Below are positions 8,950-20,574 of a stretch of 64,000 bases of DNA, in pieces. The translations under genes and the position numbers were made by a program. The stretch is from the NCBI GenBank assembly GCA_039105265.1, contig JAPFFF010000007.1:5518001-5582000 (forward strand). Reading direction: 5' to 3'. The first letter of the stretch is position 1. Each line of letters starts with the position of its first letter. The notes below the pieces were generated by a model that was given only the letters and a program-made list of their open reading frames with translations, was not told where the DNA came from and did not search any database. This DNA is from Tritrichomonas musculus (lineage: Eukaryota; Parabasalia; Tritrichomonadida; Tritrichomonadidae).

Positions 8950-11067
8950 AAATATCTTTTGGGTGATTGATTGTTAAATAAAGATCAAAGAAAAAAATGA
9001 ACATGCGTACTTTGATGATCAACAACTGTGATTTCGGTGAGAAGGTAATTGAAATTTGAATAATAATTAACGATTCATCATTGAAAAAATATCACAGGAA
9101 TTGAAAAAAAAAAAAGATTTAAATAAACTGAGTTCAAAAAACTTTACCTCCATTTCAAATTTTAAATCATTCTATCTTTTTTATTAAACAATTTAAATGC
9201 ATCATTCTTCATTAATAATATATTAGATAATTATCATAATATTAATCAAATTTTAAAAAAATAATTCATATTTAAAATATAAAGATATGATTATTTTAAA
9301 TTGAGAGGGAGGTAATGTTTTTTGAACAAGGTTTAAAGCAGAGTTGTAATATGATTTGAGAATATTTCTCAAAATTCAATGAAAATTGAGATATAGGTCC
9401 CAAATTTTTTGAATTAATTGAAATTATTAAATAAATTTTTCAGATAAAAAACGATTAATTTTTTTTTATAGATTCTAATATTCAATAAAAATATTAATAT
9501 TTTGAATATAAATGCAGATTCATGTAATTATATATATATTATTAAAATTATATTTTTATTTTAATAAGATATTTATTCAAATTTTATCAAAATAAAAATA
9601 GATTAATATAAAAAGAGAGATATGGTTATAAATTGACCTTATAATGTTATTTTTAGTATTTTAATATAATAACAAAGGATTACATTAGATTTATTTATTA
9701 ATTTGTTATTTATTTTTATATATATAATTTATTTAAAAATTATATTAAATGTATATATATAATTGATCAAGAAATATATATAATAAATAATACATACTTT
9801 CAATGATATTCAATTTTCAATAATTAGCATGAAAATAATTTATTGAAATTCTAATCGTCTAACGAGTAAATTGTGAGTTTTTCCTTCAAATAATTTGAAA
9901 GAATTGAATCTATCGTTCGAATTTTTTTGGCGAGGTTCGTTTTCTCGCCAAATACCTGATAAATAATATTTTTGATAAATAATTGTTAATATATAATACT
10001 ATTTTTTTTTCCAATCTAAAATTTTGGAGTTGAAATTGAGTTCTATTTACGAATATTTCATTTTTAAAAAATACATTATTTTTTGCTGAACAAATAACTG
10101 ATTTGCTATTAATAAACATCAAATGATTTATCTATTTAATTTATTTAATTACCATTAATTTTTTCAGAATAATTTAAATTTGATTTTTCATATACTGCTT
10201 TAATAGCACTTTTTATTATTATTATATATTATAAAATAATGTTATTATTTATATTCAAATGTTTAATTGTTTATATGTTGTTTTTTTTATGAGTTATATA
10301 TAAATTATTGACTTCAAAAAAACATCTCAATTAATTTGAATAATCTCATAGAATCGGTCAGACTGATTTAAAGGGCTTGCAAAAAAGATAATCCACCTCT
10401 TATAAAAAGTTTAACTTTTTGAAAACATTTCAATGAAAACTCGTTGCTAAGTGGATTATCGTTTTTGAAGCCACTTTATAACCAATTCAATCCTTTGGTA
10501 AAAAAAAAAAAAATTCTTTTTTCTCGATTACGAATTTAAATCTTGATTATCTAAATAAAATTATTTATATTCTAATTCTGCATTTGATATCATATGATAA
10601 AATGATGATCACATTCATCTTACATTTTTGATAAATTTGCTTTACAAAGAATAAGAGCTTATATGATGTAATTACCCTTAAAAAGTGATATAATTATTAT
10701 GAGAGTTGATGACCGAATAACCAAAACATCTTCTAATAATAATTTAAATTAAATACATTATTTTGTTTTGAATAAATAATTGTAAATTAACTTTTTCGTA
10801 AAATATAATTTATGTTTACATATAAATAAATGGAATGGCTTAAAGATTTCGTTTATATAAATTATTATTTTTATTATATTATCATAACTTTCTTTTTTTC
10901 TCAATGCTATGATCGGTAAATACTTTGTTCAATAATAAAACAAGACATATTTGATTAAAGATAAATTGAAGATGCAAAAAGCAGAAAAACAAATATGTTG
11001 GAAAGATTTTTCTTTTCTTTTTTATTAAAACATTACTTTTTTGAATTATATAAGTATATAAGAATAT
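8950..11067. other. AT-rich spacer, no gene seen
   Basis: About 2.1 kb of low-complexity A/T sequence. The only longer open frame (about 9910-10122) begins at TTG, not ATG, and has no recognisable content. It contains the 22-bp inverted repeat at 10374-10472. Confidence 0.6.
10374..10472. repeat. imperfect palindrome, 22-bp arms and 54-nt spacer
   Basis: GGCTTGCAAAAAAGATAATC (continuing CAC) on the left faces GTGGATTATCGTTTTTGAAG (continuing CC) on the right. Allowing one extra base and one mismatch, the arms pair over about 22 bases. It could fold as an RNA or be a mini transposon footprint. Confidence 0.65.
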
Positions 11068-11472
11068 TTAATGAGATGAAGAATCAACGATTTCAACAAT
11101 TTCTACATTTACAACAAAAGTTGAATAGGGAGGAAATAATCCATCAATAGAGTTTGATCCATATGCAAGTGCTGGAGGAATGGTAATTCGCCTAATTTCA
11201 CCTTTACACGCGCCAAGCAATCCTTTTTTAAAACCAGGAATAATGTTTTTTGATGAAATTTTAATACGAATTGGAGAATCTGATTTATATGTAGATATAA
11301 TTGGAAGAGCTTGATCTGATATTCTTGCTTCAACATGAGCATAAACAAGAGAATCTTCATTTACAGCTTTTTTGCATTTATCAGCTTTTTGAATAATTCC
11401 AACTTTGATATCGGGATGATATGGCTTGTCAGAAACACATGACGACAGCGCTGAAAGTAGAATTAATAACAT
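11068..11472 (-). CDS. secreted or ER FKBP-type peptidyl-prolyl isomerase
   Basis: 134 residues from the ATG at 11470-11472; the frame is open further upstream but only from a TTG. The N-terminus MLLILLSALSSC is a short hydrophobic signal peptide, with cleavage probably near SSC-VSD. The remainder is an FKBP fold: IIPGFKKGLLGACKGEIRR, then ITIPPALAYGS, then FPPYSTFVVNVEIVEI, corresponding to the 'GW..gl.GM..GekR', 'IPp.laYG' and 'iPp.atL.f.vel' signatures. The usual Trp at the base of the active site is replaced by Phe, and Met by Ala, so activity may be altered. There is no KDEL-like tail (ends DSSSH), so it may be secreted or kept in the ER by other means. It would catalyse Xaa-Pro isomerisation during folding in the secretory pathway. 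Confidence 0.8.
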   Translation of the reverse strand: MLLILLSALSSCVSDKPYHPDIKVGIIQKADKCKKAVNEDSLVYAHVEARISDQALPIISTYKSDSPIRIKISSKNIIPGFKKGLLGACKGEIRRITIPPALAYGSNSIDGLFPPYSTFVVNVEIVEIVDSSSH

Positions 11473-12774
11473 TTTGTAAAAAATTGGCAAGGCCACTTTT
11501 TGAATATATTTTTGATGTTTTTTCAAAAATTTGATTTGAAAACAGATGTGAAGAATATGCTTTAGATTTCCGAAATATTGAAATATACAAATATAATAAT
11601 TTGCATATAATCCTATTATACTTTCAAGAAATGGTGAACTTTTTTAATAATTCTCTTTATGAGAACTTTTCTCTTATACCAAAATTGCAATAAATCAGAA
11701 AAAGCAATCTGGCTAACAATAGGGATGGAAAATTCTTATATCATGTTATGAATCATTTCATTTTTTCTTTCAGAAGAATGAAAGTTCATTAACTCAACAA
11801 CTTAAAATTTAAACTTTGAGTACTTAATCTCTCATTTTTATATATTGGGAAAGGCCTTTCAACAAATTTTATTGAACAAGATTACTTATTTACGTTTTTG
11901 TTTGATGGATATTCTAATTTATAATCTATTATATATAAAAGAATGAATTTTTTTTTTTTTAATTTATTGGATACTTTCAATCTTAAAGAAAATCAATGCA
12001 CATCTATGAGTAATTACCCATTGGGCAGCGCGATTTATGAAATCCATGAAAGGTTTCTCAAATTTTTAACGTATTTTAAACTTTCCTTTCAAGTATTCAT
12101 TATCTTTAATTGAATATATATTTGATATATCAAACATTACCCTTATGCATTACAATCAATTCATCTATTTTGCCATTTGATTATTGAATGTTTATATATA
12201 TTTTTCTACTTTTCAAATTAATAAGGTCAATAAGATATGAATATTTTAAATAATTATAAATATTCATAAACATATATGCTATTTTCCAGTTTCCTAAATT
12301 CATTTTTTATATATTGAAACTTTCATATAAAAAAATATTTTTTTTCAAACATGACATTAAACAAAGGGTGGATTTGTTTGTAAAGTGATTTATTATATAT
12401 AATAAGAAAGAACGATCATGCTTTTTTTAAGTAATACACGTTTTCATTTTTGATTAACAATTATTTCAGACTAATATTTTCATATCTATTTTTTTAACTA
12501 TATATATTTCTAAAAATGTTCTTTCTTTCGTTAAATAATTTTTCAGTTTTGAAGATAAAACTATATTTTATTTTTATCATCTTATTCAAAAAGTTTTCCA
12601 TAAGATAAAAGTTTATTGAACTTATCATAATTCAATAAAATTATTACTACTTTTTGAGAAAGCCTTTTAAATATTACTCAGAATTAGGGTTAAAATTTGA
12701 GAGATTTTAAATGAATAAGATTTTGAACTGATAGCTCCCAGAAAAATTGTATATGCTCTCAAATAACTACATCA
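11473..12774. other. AT-rich spacer between divergent genes
   Basis: About 1.3 kb between the FKBP (minus) and DOCK-like (plus) genes, so it must hold both promoters. No gene is seen. It includes two copies of an ACTTTTTGA-type word (about 12585 and 12649) and a short GC-richer patch near 12018-12040. No convincing trichomonad initiator consensus stands next to the ATG. Confidence 0.5.
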
Positions 12775-15700
12775 ATGATAGATAAATTCAGATTACAACT
12801 TCAATTACTTCCAAGAATAGAAGGATATAATTTAATCCTCAAAGAACCAGTAAATATTACTTTTAATGATGACAAAGATCAAATAAATGAAATCGCTTTT
12901 TTACATTATTTATTTTGCAAAGAAAATTTATCTTCAGATTCTACATTTAATCAATTAGCCGGGGAATCTGATGAAATTGAACCAAACGAAATAACAACAC
13001 AACTCGACAAATTATACGAAAAAATTCCATCTGACAAAGAATCATTAAACAGTTTCATCTCTAAAAACCTTTCCGAAATTAATTTATGGCATGCATATTC
13101 TGTTTTAAAAAAAGATGAAGATTTATCAAGTTCATTTCAATCTTTTATTCATACTTTACAAGACAATGTCATGAAAATCGCCAAAGAAAACCACAAAATT
13201 CAAGTAAATTCAATTCCTTCTAATATTTTGAGTCAAATTAAGCAATTAATTTCAGCAATTAATTATTCTCTTAATCATTACGCTGAATCACATGAAAATT
13301 TTGGTGGAATACTGAAAGAATTTATTAATGTACTTACTGAATTTCAAAATATTATTTCAAACGCATTAAATGATGCAGATTATGTTTTATATTCATTAAA
13401 CGAATCAGAATTTTTGAAGTATCGCAATCAAATTTCAGATTTTTCATTTTTTTGTGGATATTTAGACAAAGGAAACGATTATAAACTTTCTCAATCTTTT
13501 TCAGAATTATTATTATTAATCGATAGCATTTTTTCTTATCATAATTCACTTCCAATAGAGCCAGTAAATCCACTTGCAGTTTCAAAAGCTGCAGATTCTT
13601 GTTTCCAATCGATTAATTCTATTATTAGTCAAGAAGATACGACAGTCGCAGTTTACAAAGCTCATTTAATAGCATTATCAGGAATTTTTGAAGATATATC
13701 AATTGCTTTCAAAGATTTGATATGTCTTAAACCAGTAGTTACTAGGCTTATTCCATTTTTAACAGCAATTCAAAAAAATATTGAACCAATACTTGAACAA
13801 TTTACGTTCACGGGATTTAGCATTGAAATTCACAACTTTTTAGTATCATTTTATCAAATAATTGATTTATTGAAAAAATTAGAATTTGATAGTTCAATGG
13901 TATCTCATGTTAACACCAATGTTATTTTAACAGATGACGTTAACGTGTCTGATCAAATAATTAAAACGAAAGAATTAATTGAAGCATCCTCATCAAATGC
14001 ATTAACTGAATTTGAACTAAGTGAACTAATTTTGCTATTTATCAATCCATCAAAAGAAACTAAAAGCACAGAAGGAGCTGCTAGAGGTTCCAAGCCTGAA
14101 AAAGTTACTGAATCTCTTGAAGGAGCAAAAGCTCAATTGACAAAGCTTTGTTCAATCAACACCACTGATCTTAAGAATTCCAGAACAATAGCTTCTTTTG
14201 CCAAGCTTTCTAAAAAATTATTAAATATCGGAAAATCTATTGATTCATTGAAAAGCACCAATCCAGAATTAAATGATCAATATGTTGAAATTATTCAATC
14301 TTTTAACGTTGCAGTTTTTAATTTAATTGATCTTAACTGTCAACCAATTGACACCATGACACCTTTTTCATGTGTTAGATCCATTTGCTCGTTACTCGAA
14401 AATTCCTTAAAAATGTTAGATTATGCAGAAAACACTGAAGTAGATCCCAAAGATGATAGAAAGATTATCAAAGCAGCCTTAAAGTATTTTGATGATCTTT
14501 CTCAAAACTTCAATGAACCATTACTTATTGAAAATGCACCAGAAATAGAAGAATATCAAAAAGATCTCACCAAAATATTTGAGAATAACGCCGCTAAATA
14601 TGATTTATCAGCTCGAGAATGCTATATTACGAATACTTTAGAATTTATACTTACGCTTATTTCAATGATAACCTTAGTTACCTCTCAAATGGAAGAGAAA
14701 GCATATGAATTATCGGAAGTTTTCTCTGATGTTGATTTAGCATGCTCATCATTACTTAAAACACTTGAAACATTGACATTAGAAGATCATGTCAGCGCTA
14801 GTCCATTATCACTCTCAGTTCAATATATTATCAAGCTATTATCAAACCAACTTGAAAAAGTAACCATGATTCGATATGCCCTTGGTGTAGCCATTCCACA
14901 ACAATTAGTACGACCAATTATTGAATACAGAGCATCAATTGATTATCTTCCATCATTAGTATTTCCATTTGATCCTGACCACAACTCGATAACTACGGAA
15001 AGTGTTACTCGTAATGTCAGTACTGCATTAAATTGCCTCTCATTAGCACGCTGGAAGCTAGGCCATTTGAAGGAATATTATTTATATGATCAAGAATTGA
15101 AAGAAATTCTTAAAGATGTTTCAGATGAACTTAAAAAAGCACAACAAACGGCTGAAGGTGATGAAAAGTTGGAACAAACAGCTGTATCCAATTTCAAAGC
15201 CGATAATAAGAACATGTTACAAACGGTCGACAACATCTATTCAATTTTAGGCATTTTCAATGAAAGGACGGGTGATGAACCCACTGATTACATTGACATA
15301 TTTAAGACCTTAATTCACCAAGTCACAGAATCCTGGAACAAAGACCTCTCAAAAAATAGCAGCATTACGAATTCAATGGAAAATGCGCGAAAAAGGCTGA
15401 ATGATGCAATTGAATTGCTTCATGGCGATTCCGTTAAATACCAAGTCTTCGTCAATCCAATTGAACAATTTGGCGATTCATATTTAGTTCCTTATTTGGC
15501 TGCCTCAGCAGCACGATATGGTGGGGATGAATTCTATAAAACCGCCATGGATGCCAAAGGCATTGATTTTCCATCCGGCAATGACAAACTGAAGAAAGGC
15601 ATGGAAATAATGAACAGTTTTATTAACATTATTACAATTTCCCCAGATGAAGTGCAGAAGATGATAGCTGCACCAATGATTTATTATGTTGCTGCCGCCA

Positions 15701-18700
15701 AATTAATGGCATATCGGCAATATAAAGAATTCCTTGATCTCGCAATCACTTTTATGGAAGCTCGTCCTCACGAATTGAACAACATTTGTTTCCTTCTCTC
15801 GTATCACATGCACAAAATCTACGAAAAATGCGCGCCAAACACAATCAAGTCCAAAGATTCTATTGCAGAGATGCTGAGGATTTTGTACATGCAACACGCC
15901 AACTCCAAATTGGCTGATACTTACTATTACACAACCGTTTTCTCGACATTGATACCTAAAGAGCACGCGCCAATCTTCACCGTTCTAAGCGCACCTATGA
16001 GAGAGTGCTTCCACTGCCGAATCCAATTGAGCACGGTCAATTTCAAAGAGGCCATCGCTTACTTGAATGGAATTCATCCAACAGCCGGAAGATTATCCGA
16101 ATTGAGGTCAATCGTTGATAACCAGCCAAAATTGGAAACTGAAGTTGGCCTTATCGTCGATTCCTCTAAGAAAAAAGCTGAAGGCAAAACGAAAGATGAC
16201 GAAGACGATATCGACCTTCATGGACAAGAAGAAGTCGTCATTTCTAGAAACATCCAAGTGCTACAGCCAAAGAGAATCAATGTTGCAAGGACAACAATAA
16301 TTAGGAAAATAACAAGAGTCAATAAAATCGAAGGAATGATTGTTAGTAAGCAAAGTCCCACTTCAATTTCATCAATTTTAGATGAAAATAATGATCTGGA
16401 AATGGATAATCATAATGGTCGTATCTATCAACCGTTAATAACCGAAATTCCAATTGAAGAGAAAAATGTTCTTTCAGAAAAATCTTGGCAAACTCTTATT
16501 TTCCCAACTTTTTCAGAGGAAGACATTGAAATTAATAGAGACCCACATTACAAGAAAAGTTGGTATACTAAGCCTTGTGTTAAAAACAACATTAATTACG
16601 AGATAAGTGATGTTGATGTGCCTGAATTCAATCATATCAAATTGCTTGTTCAAAACGAGTACAATCTTCCTAAAGAAGACAAAGAAGCAAGCGAATGCAG
16701 CCTTAAAACAAACTTGTCGAGTGAACTAATGAGAAAAATATCATATTCAATCGATGAGAGAGAATTCAATGTTTCACCATTAGGTGAAATTTTTGAGAAC
16801 CAATTTGTTCCTAAGGATATCAAAAAGTTCCCCTCTGAAAAAGATATCGTTGCACCAGAAACAGTCCCCGCTGCTTTGAAAAAGCTCAAAAAGGCAAAAC
16901 AAGGCGACTTTGTAAGCTTGATTAAGCAAGATAAATCAACTCATGAAGAGTTGTTGAATTCACTCGTCTTCGGCGTTTCTCATTACTTGGATATCATAAC
17001 AGCAGCCAATGTAGAAAGCCTTTGTGGATTCCTATCATTCTTCAGTAAAGAGGAACTCGACGAGAATCTTCTTCCTTGGATTTATCATCACTTTTCACCC
17101 AAGCATTATCCGAAGAACTTTTTCACAACTTACTTGCAATGTGTGTCAACTTACATGAGAACTGTCTTCTTAGAACGGAGTGAGAACAATGAGATGGTAT
17201 CTGCTTTGCTTGCTTATCCTTATCTGATTCATATTGCGACAGCTGCTGCTCTGGTTCGTTGTGCAAAGAAGCCTGAATTACGTTGTTTGTCCAAGCAAAA
17301 ACAAGCCTCGTCCATTCATGATTTCGTCAATGCAACTTCATTTGTCATTTCTTGCTCATCGCACTATTCAATCTGCAAGGACATTAACCGCCAATTGTCA
17401 CTTTTCATGGTAGCAATTGCACCTTACTGCGATGAGTATGCGTTCCTAATGACATTTGACTCATATCTTAGAAATCTGACAAATAACGACTTCATTGAAT
17501 TAATTGGAAATCTTGAAATTTCAAAGGTCTCGCCAGCCGTTATGAACTTCAAGTGCCAGTTAACGCTGCTTCGTCTTTTTGCACCACAAAAAGAGTTCGT
17601 TCAAGCTCTTTCAAAGTACAATGAAGAGATCTTTGAAAGCGTCTTTAATAATTCATCATTTGCATTTGAAGAAAAAGACTCCAAATCGATCACCAAGTTC
17701 CTTCGATCAATGGCCGAAATAGCCATAATTGCAGAATCGGTTGAAGGTGAATTGAATGACGACAAGGTCAATTCTAATACAGCTTTGATTGCCTCGAAAA
17801 TCATTCCTTACCTCGACATAGCAATTCACAATTATGACAACCAAATTGTCAAAGAAGATTGTTCATTAGTTGAGCATCTTCTCATTCCTTTCTTGCTCGT
17901 TCTCCATTCTGCACCGAGAGGTGAAATAATTGACCATTTCTATCGTCTGTCAAGTGAAGACAAGTCTCGCTTTTTCTCGTGCATTTTCTCTTTGAATATG
18001 TCCATCTTAACCAAGGGTGGCTCGCCTGATCCATTCGAAACCTTGCCGAACTTCATCACGAGAGAGGAACACATCGACTATCTCGAGGACAAGTCAATCA
18101 ACACGAAGAATGTCAATTACACGTTGTTTAGCGAGTTCACAATCAGATTTGTCGAGTTTACTTGCAGATACATCCGCGAGCATCCGCTTCCGAATGAAGT
18201 TCTTGACGAAGCCACAATTTGTGTCAATTCTTTGTTCAACCGTCACCAACTTCGCGACAATTATCAGCACTGTTTGTATCTTCTTGTTTATTTCGTGACT
18301 GTCCACTCGAACCTCTTCTTCACCGGCGAGATAAGCAACCTGAACGCATTCAGGTCGATTGTCATTCATGCCTACGAGCTTGTGTCGTATGAGCTGCAAG
18401 TGGCACGCTCATCAGGCGTTACGATTATTGTCCACTTGATGTACTGCGACTACATGTACACAAACGCAGTAGTAATCTCTGGCTACTACATTGTTGAAAC
18501 TCATATAAAAGCAGCACTTGAAAAGAACCTGGTAAACAGAAGAAATCAACTTTTGTTGTTCACAAATTTGATCATCCAGATCGATTTGTATGCAAATAAC
18601 TTTTCACTCAAAAAGTTCGTCCGCTGCGCTGAAGTTTTAATTGAAAAATTGAAGGTCCTCCATAAATGCATAAAGGAAAAGTTGTTCTCAAAACAGTCCC

Positions 18701-20226
18701 AGCAGCTGCAGTACGCAGCTATGATGAAGCTCGCTGACCAGTTCGTCGAAATACCATCAATTAGGCTCTTCTGGCTCGAGGAAATGAAGAAATACAACGT
18801 GGAGAAGAAACTGCTGGCACAGGCTTACCAGTCCCAGGTTCGCGCCATATCTCTCATTACAAGCGTGCTGAAAGGACTAGGAAAATATGACGAGGTCCCT
18901 TACAGCGTTGAAAACTTATTCTCTGAGAACTTCTACTACAAAGAGGACGACAAAGTCAACTATGAATATGAAATCTTCCCCAAGCAGCACGCAAAACAAA
19001 AGACCCAAGAAAAACAAGAAAGTAGCGAACATAATGAAGGTTCTGCAAATAAAGAAAAGTCTGAAAGTTCTAGTGAAAAAGTTGATGCAATTGAAAAGTC
19101 TGAAAATTTAAGTGAAAAAGTTGATGCAATTGAAAAGTCTGAAAATTTAAATGAAAAAGTTGATGCAATTGAAAAGTCTGTGAATTCTGGTGAAAAAGTT
19201 TTAGTTGTGAAGAACTTTAGAGGCGATTCTGTTGCTAGTGAGGATGAGTTGAAGCTTCTTTATTACAATTCGCCGAAGTTCAGTGAGGAATACTTGAGGA
19301 GGTCGATATTTGAAGCGCTCCAGATTGCCTTTGACGCCACTCTTGTGAGGCAGTACTCGCAGATCCACTCGCTGTTCAGCCAGCAGATTGCCGAGTCCGG
19401 CGAGACAGCCCGCGTCTTCGAGGACATCGCGCGTCCTCTCTACTTCTACATGTTCGGCGAGCGAGCGAAAGGCACGACGATCACGATGCGAATCTACAGC
19501 ACGACCATTCCGCGCATCGAGGACTTTGTTGCACAGCTCCTCGATGAGAAGAGCCCTCTCTGTGCAACAAAGACGACGAAGTTCAGAATCAACGTTTTCG
19601 ACTCGATTGTCGAAGCGGAGAACAAAGTCAATGGCGGCCGATTTGTCATTCCAGTTGAGAGTGAAAAAGTTGTCACTTTTCGTGGCGAATCGTCACTTTT
19701 CATATCAGACTACATCGAGCCAGACGTCGACAAGGAAGCCTCGTGGAATGAAACGTGCGTCAAACGAACCTTCTTCAAAACTTCGCATCCCCTTCCAAGC
19801 GACTCAATCTTCGTCAACGCAAAGAAGCACGTCGTTAGAACAATCACAAGAAAGGCTCTCTTTAGCGCACGCGTGAAGTTCTACGCGGACTTCTTGGCTA
19901 TCTCGAGAAGCGCAACAAGAAACTTCAAAAGATCAGTCAGTATTGCCCCTCTCGTCTACAGCCTCGGATCAACTTTGATCGGCGAGAAAAGCATCGCTAG
20001 CGAGCTCATTCAAGAGTACAGGCTACACGTGAGGGACCCCGATTTCATTAAATTGGCAAAATCTTTCATTCAGGACGTCTATGAGACAACTCTCTTGTTC
20101 ATAGATAGAGTGAGACCAATGCTAAACCCTCAGCCAGCAATAGACGCCTATAAGAAGATTTACGAGGCAGCAACTAAGACGGCAAAGAATTTGCGTGTGA
20201 CTGATTACGAATTTACTGAACTTTAA
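12775..20226 (+). CDS. giant DOCK-family-like guanine nucleotide exchange factor (DHR2 at C-terminus)
   Basis: 2483 residues, one uninterrupted frame. The C-terminal 500 residues resemble a DOCK DHR2 domain. Lobe-A-like helices include IRLFWLEEMKKYN and LLAQAYQSQVRAISLITSVL (about 1995-2030). Then comes ARPLYFYMFGE with IPRIEDFVAQLL (lobe B, about 2200-2240), YIEPDVD (about 2313) and VKRTFFKTSHPLPS (about 2330), which parallel the DOCK 'YVEPYFD' and 'FKR.T.lTT.h.FP' segments. A lobe-C-like SIAPLVYSLGSTLIGE follows with terminal helices. DOCK proteins load GTP on Rac/Cdc42. A DHR1/C2 domain is not recognisable; the first 1900 residues are helical and armadillo-like. A 13-residue repeat (VDAIEKSENLSEK, three copies) interrupts the DHR2 region near residue 2103. 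GC content rises toward the 3' half. Alternative: another helical-repeat scaffold; an HMM search would decide. Confidence 0.6.
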   Translation: MIDKFRLQLQLLPRIEGYNLILKEPVNITFNDDKDQINEIAFLHYLFCKENLSSDSTFNQLAGESDEIEPNEITTQLDKLYEKIPSDKESLNSFISKNLSEINLWHAYSVLKKDEDLSSSFQSFIHTLQDNVMKIAKENHKIQVNSIPSNILSQIKQLISAINYSLNHYAESHENFGGILKEFINVLTEFQNIISNALNDADYVLYSLNESEFLKYRNQISDFSFFCGYLDKGNDYKLSQSFSELLLLIDSIFSYHNSLPIEPVNPLAVSKAADSCFQSINSIISQEDTTVAVYKAHLIALSGIFEDISIAFKDLICLKPVVTRLIPFLTAIQKNIEPILEQFTFTGFSIEIHNFLVSFYQIIDLLKKLEFDSSMVSHVNTNVILTDDVNVSDQIIKTKELIEASSSNALTEFELSELILLFINPSKETKSTEGAARGSKPEKVTESLEGAKAQLTKLCSINTTDLKNSRTIASFAKLSKKLLNIGKSIDSLKSTNPELNDQYVEIIQSFNVAVFNLIDLNCQPIDTMTPFSCVRSICSLLENSLKMLDYAENTEVDPKDDRKIIKAALKYFDDLSQNFNEPLLIENAPEIEEYQKDLTKIFENNAAKYDLSARECYITNTLEFILTLISMITLVTSQMEEKAYELSEVFSDVDLACSSLLKTLETLTLEDHVSASPLSLSVQYIIKLLSNQLEKVTMIRYALGVAIPQQLVRPIIEYRASIDYLPSLVFPFDPDHNSITTESVTRNVSTALNCLSLARWKLGHLKEYYLYDQELKEILKDVSDELKKAQQTAEGDEKLEQTAVSNFKADNKNMLQTVDNIYSILGIFNERTGDEPTDYIDIFKTLIHQVTESWNKDLSKNSSITNSMENARKRLNDAIELLHGDSVKYQVFVNPIEQFGDSYLVPYLAASAARYGGDEFYKTAMDAKGIDFPSGNDKLKKGMEIMNSFINIITISPDEVQKMIAAPMIYYVAAAKLMAYRQYKEFLDLAITFMEARPHELNNICFLLSYHMHKIYEKCAPNTIKSKDSIAEMLRILYMQHANSKLADTYYYTTVFSTLIPKEHAPIFTVLSAPMRECFHCRIQLSTVNFKEAIAYLNGIHPTAGRLSELRSIVDNQPKLETEVGLIVDSSKKKAEGKTKDDEDDIDLHGQEEVVISRNIQVLQPKRINVARTTIIRKITRVNKIEGMIVSKQSPTSISSILDENNDLEMDNHNGRIYQPLITEIPIEEKNVLSEKSWQTLIFPTFSEEDIEINRDPHYKKSWYTKPCVKNNINYEISDVDVPEFNHIKLLVQNEYNLPKEDKEASECSLKTNLSSELMRKISYSIDEREFNVSPLGEIFENQFVPKDIKKFPSEKDIVAPETVPAALKKLKKAKQGDFVSLIKQDKSTHEELLNSLVFGVSHYLDIITAANVESLCGFLSFFSKEELDENLLPWIYHHFSPKHYPKNFFTTYLQCVSTYMRTVFLERSENNEMVSALLAYPYLIHIATAAALVRCAKKPELRCLSKQKQASSIHDFVNATSFVISCSSHYSICKDINRQLSLFMVAIAPYCDEYAFLMTFDSYLRNLTNNDFIELIGNLEISKVSPAVMNFKCQLTLLRLFAPQKEFVQALSKYNEEIFESVFNNSSFAFEEKDSKSITKFLRSMAEIAIIAESVEGELNDDKVNSNTALIASKIIPYLDIAIHNYDNQIVKEDCSLVEHLLIPFLLVLHSAPRGEIIDHFYRLSSEDKSRFFSCIFSLNMSILTKGGSPDPFETLPNFITREEHIDYLEDKSINTKNVNYTLFSEFTIRFVEFTCRYIREHPLPNEVLDEATICVNSLFNRHQLRDNYQHCLYLLVYFVTVHSNLFFTGEISNLNAFRSIVIHAYELVSYELQVARSSGVTIIVHLMYCDYMYTNAVVISGYYIVETHIKAALEKNLVNRRNQLLLFTNLIIQIDLYANNFSLKKFVRCAEVLIEKLKVLHKCIKEKLFSKQSQQLQYAAMMKLADQFVEIPSIRLFWLEEMKKYNVEKKLLAQAYQSQVRAISLITSVLKGLGKYDEVPYSVENLFSENFYYKEDDKVNYEYEIFPKQHAKQKTQEKQESSEHNEGSANKEKSESSSEKVDAIEKSENLSEKVDAIEKSENLNEKVDAIEKSVNSGEKVLVVKNFRGDSVASEDELKLLYYNSPKFSEEYLRRSIFEALQIAFDATLVRQYSQIHSLFSQQIAESGETARVFEDIARPLYFYMFGERAKGTTITMRIYSTTIPRIEDFVAQLLDEKSPLCATKTTKFRINVFDSIVEAENKVNGGRFVIPVESEKVVTFRGESSLFISDYIEPDVDKEASWNETCVKRTFFKTSHPLPSDSIFVNAKKHVVRTITRKALFSARVKFYADFLAISRSATRNFKRSVSIAPLVYSLGSTLIGEKSIASELIQEYRLHVRDPDFIKLAKSFIQDVYETTLLFIDRVRPMLNPQPAIDAYKKIYEAATKTAKNLRVTDYEFTEL
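19081..19197 (+). repeat. in-frame 39-bp coding minisatellite, 3 copies
   Basis: GTTGATGCAATTGAAAAGTC starts at 19081, 19120 and 19159. Period 39 equals 13 codons, so copy-number change keeps the frame. It encodes a charged linker inside the DHR2-like part. Confidence 0.95.
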
Positions 20227-20574
20227 AAAAAAAAAAAAAATTTTTTTTTTTTAATTAAAAGTTTTATGAATTTATTGTTATCATTTTTTATTTTTTTTAT
20301 TTGTTTGTTTGAACTTTGATTGTTATAATATTTATTATATATTCGATATATATATATATATAAAATAAAGTATTTATAAATACTTTATTATTGATTTTAA
20401 AGAATTTTTTATTGACTATGCTTGATCTTTGATATTTTTTTTTTTTTTTTTGAAATAAGATTTTATAGTATTAACTAATTTTGTAAAGAAAAATAAAATA
20501 ATATAATCCAAAAGGCTTTTTAACAAGAATACATACAATTAAATACAGATTATAAAACAAAAACAAATATTATC
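20227..20574. other. convergent 3' spacer
   Basis: 348 bp between the 3' ends of two convergent genes. It begins with an A run directly followed by a T run (20226-20255), a possible cruciform or 3' processing region. The rest is low-complexity A/T. Confidence 0.5.

Noticed and set aside
9910-10122. 70-codon minus-strand open frame
   Set aside because: Begins at TTG, lies in low-complexity DNA and has no recognisable motif.
11473-11526. Eighteen-codon upstream extension of the FKBP gene
   Set aside because: Begins at TTG; the ATG at 11472 directly starts a good signal peptide.
12700-12780. Trichomonad initiator (TCA-type) near gene starts
   Set aside because: Loose TCA matches occur before some ATGs (for example the formin), but no consistent consensus was found across the genes, so it is not called.
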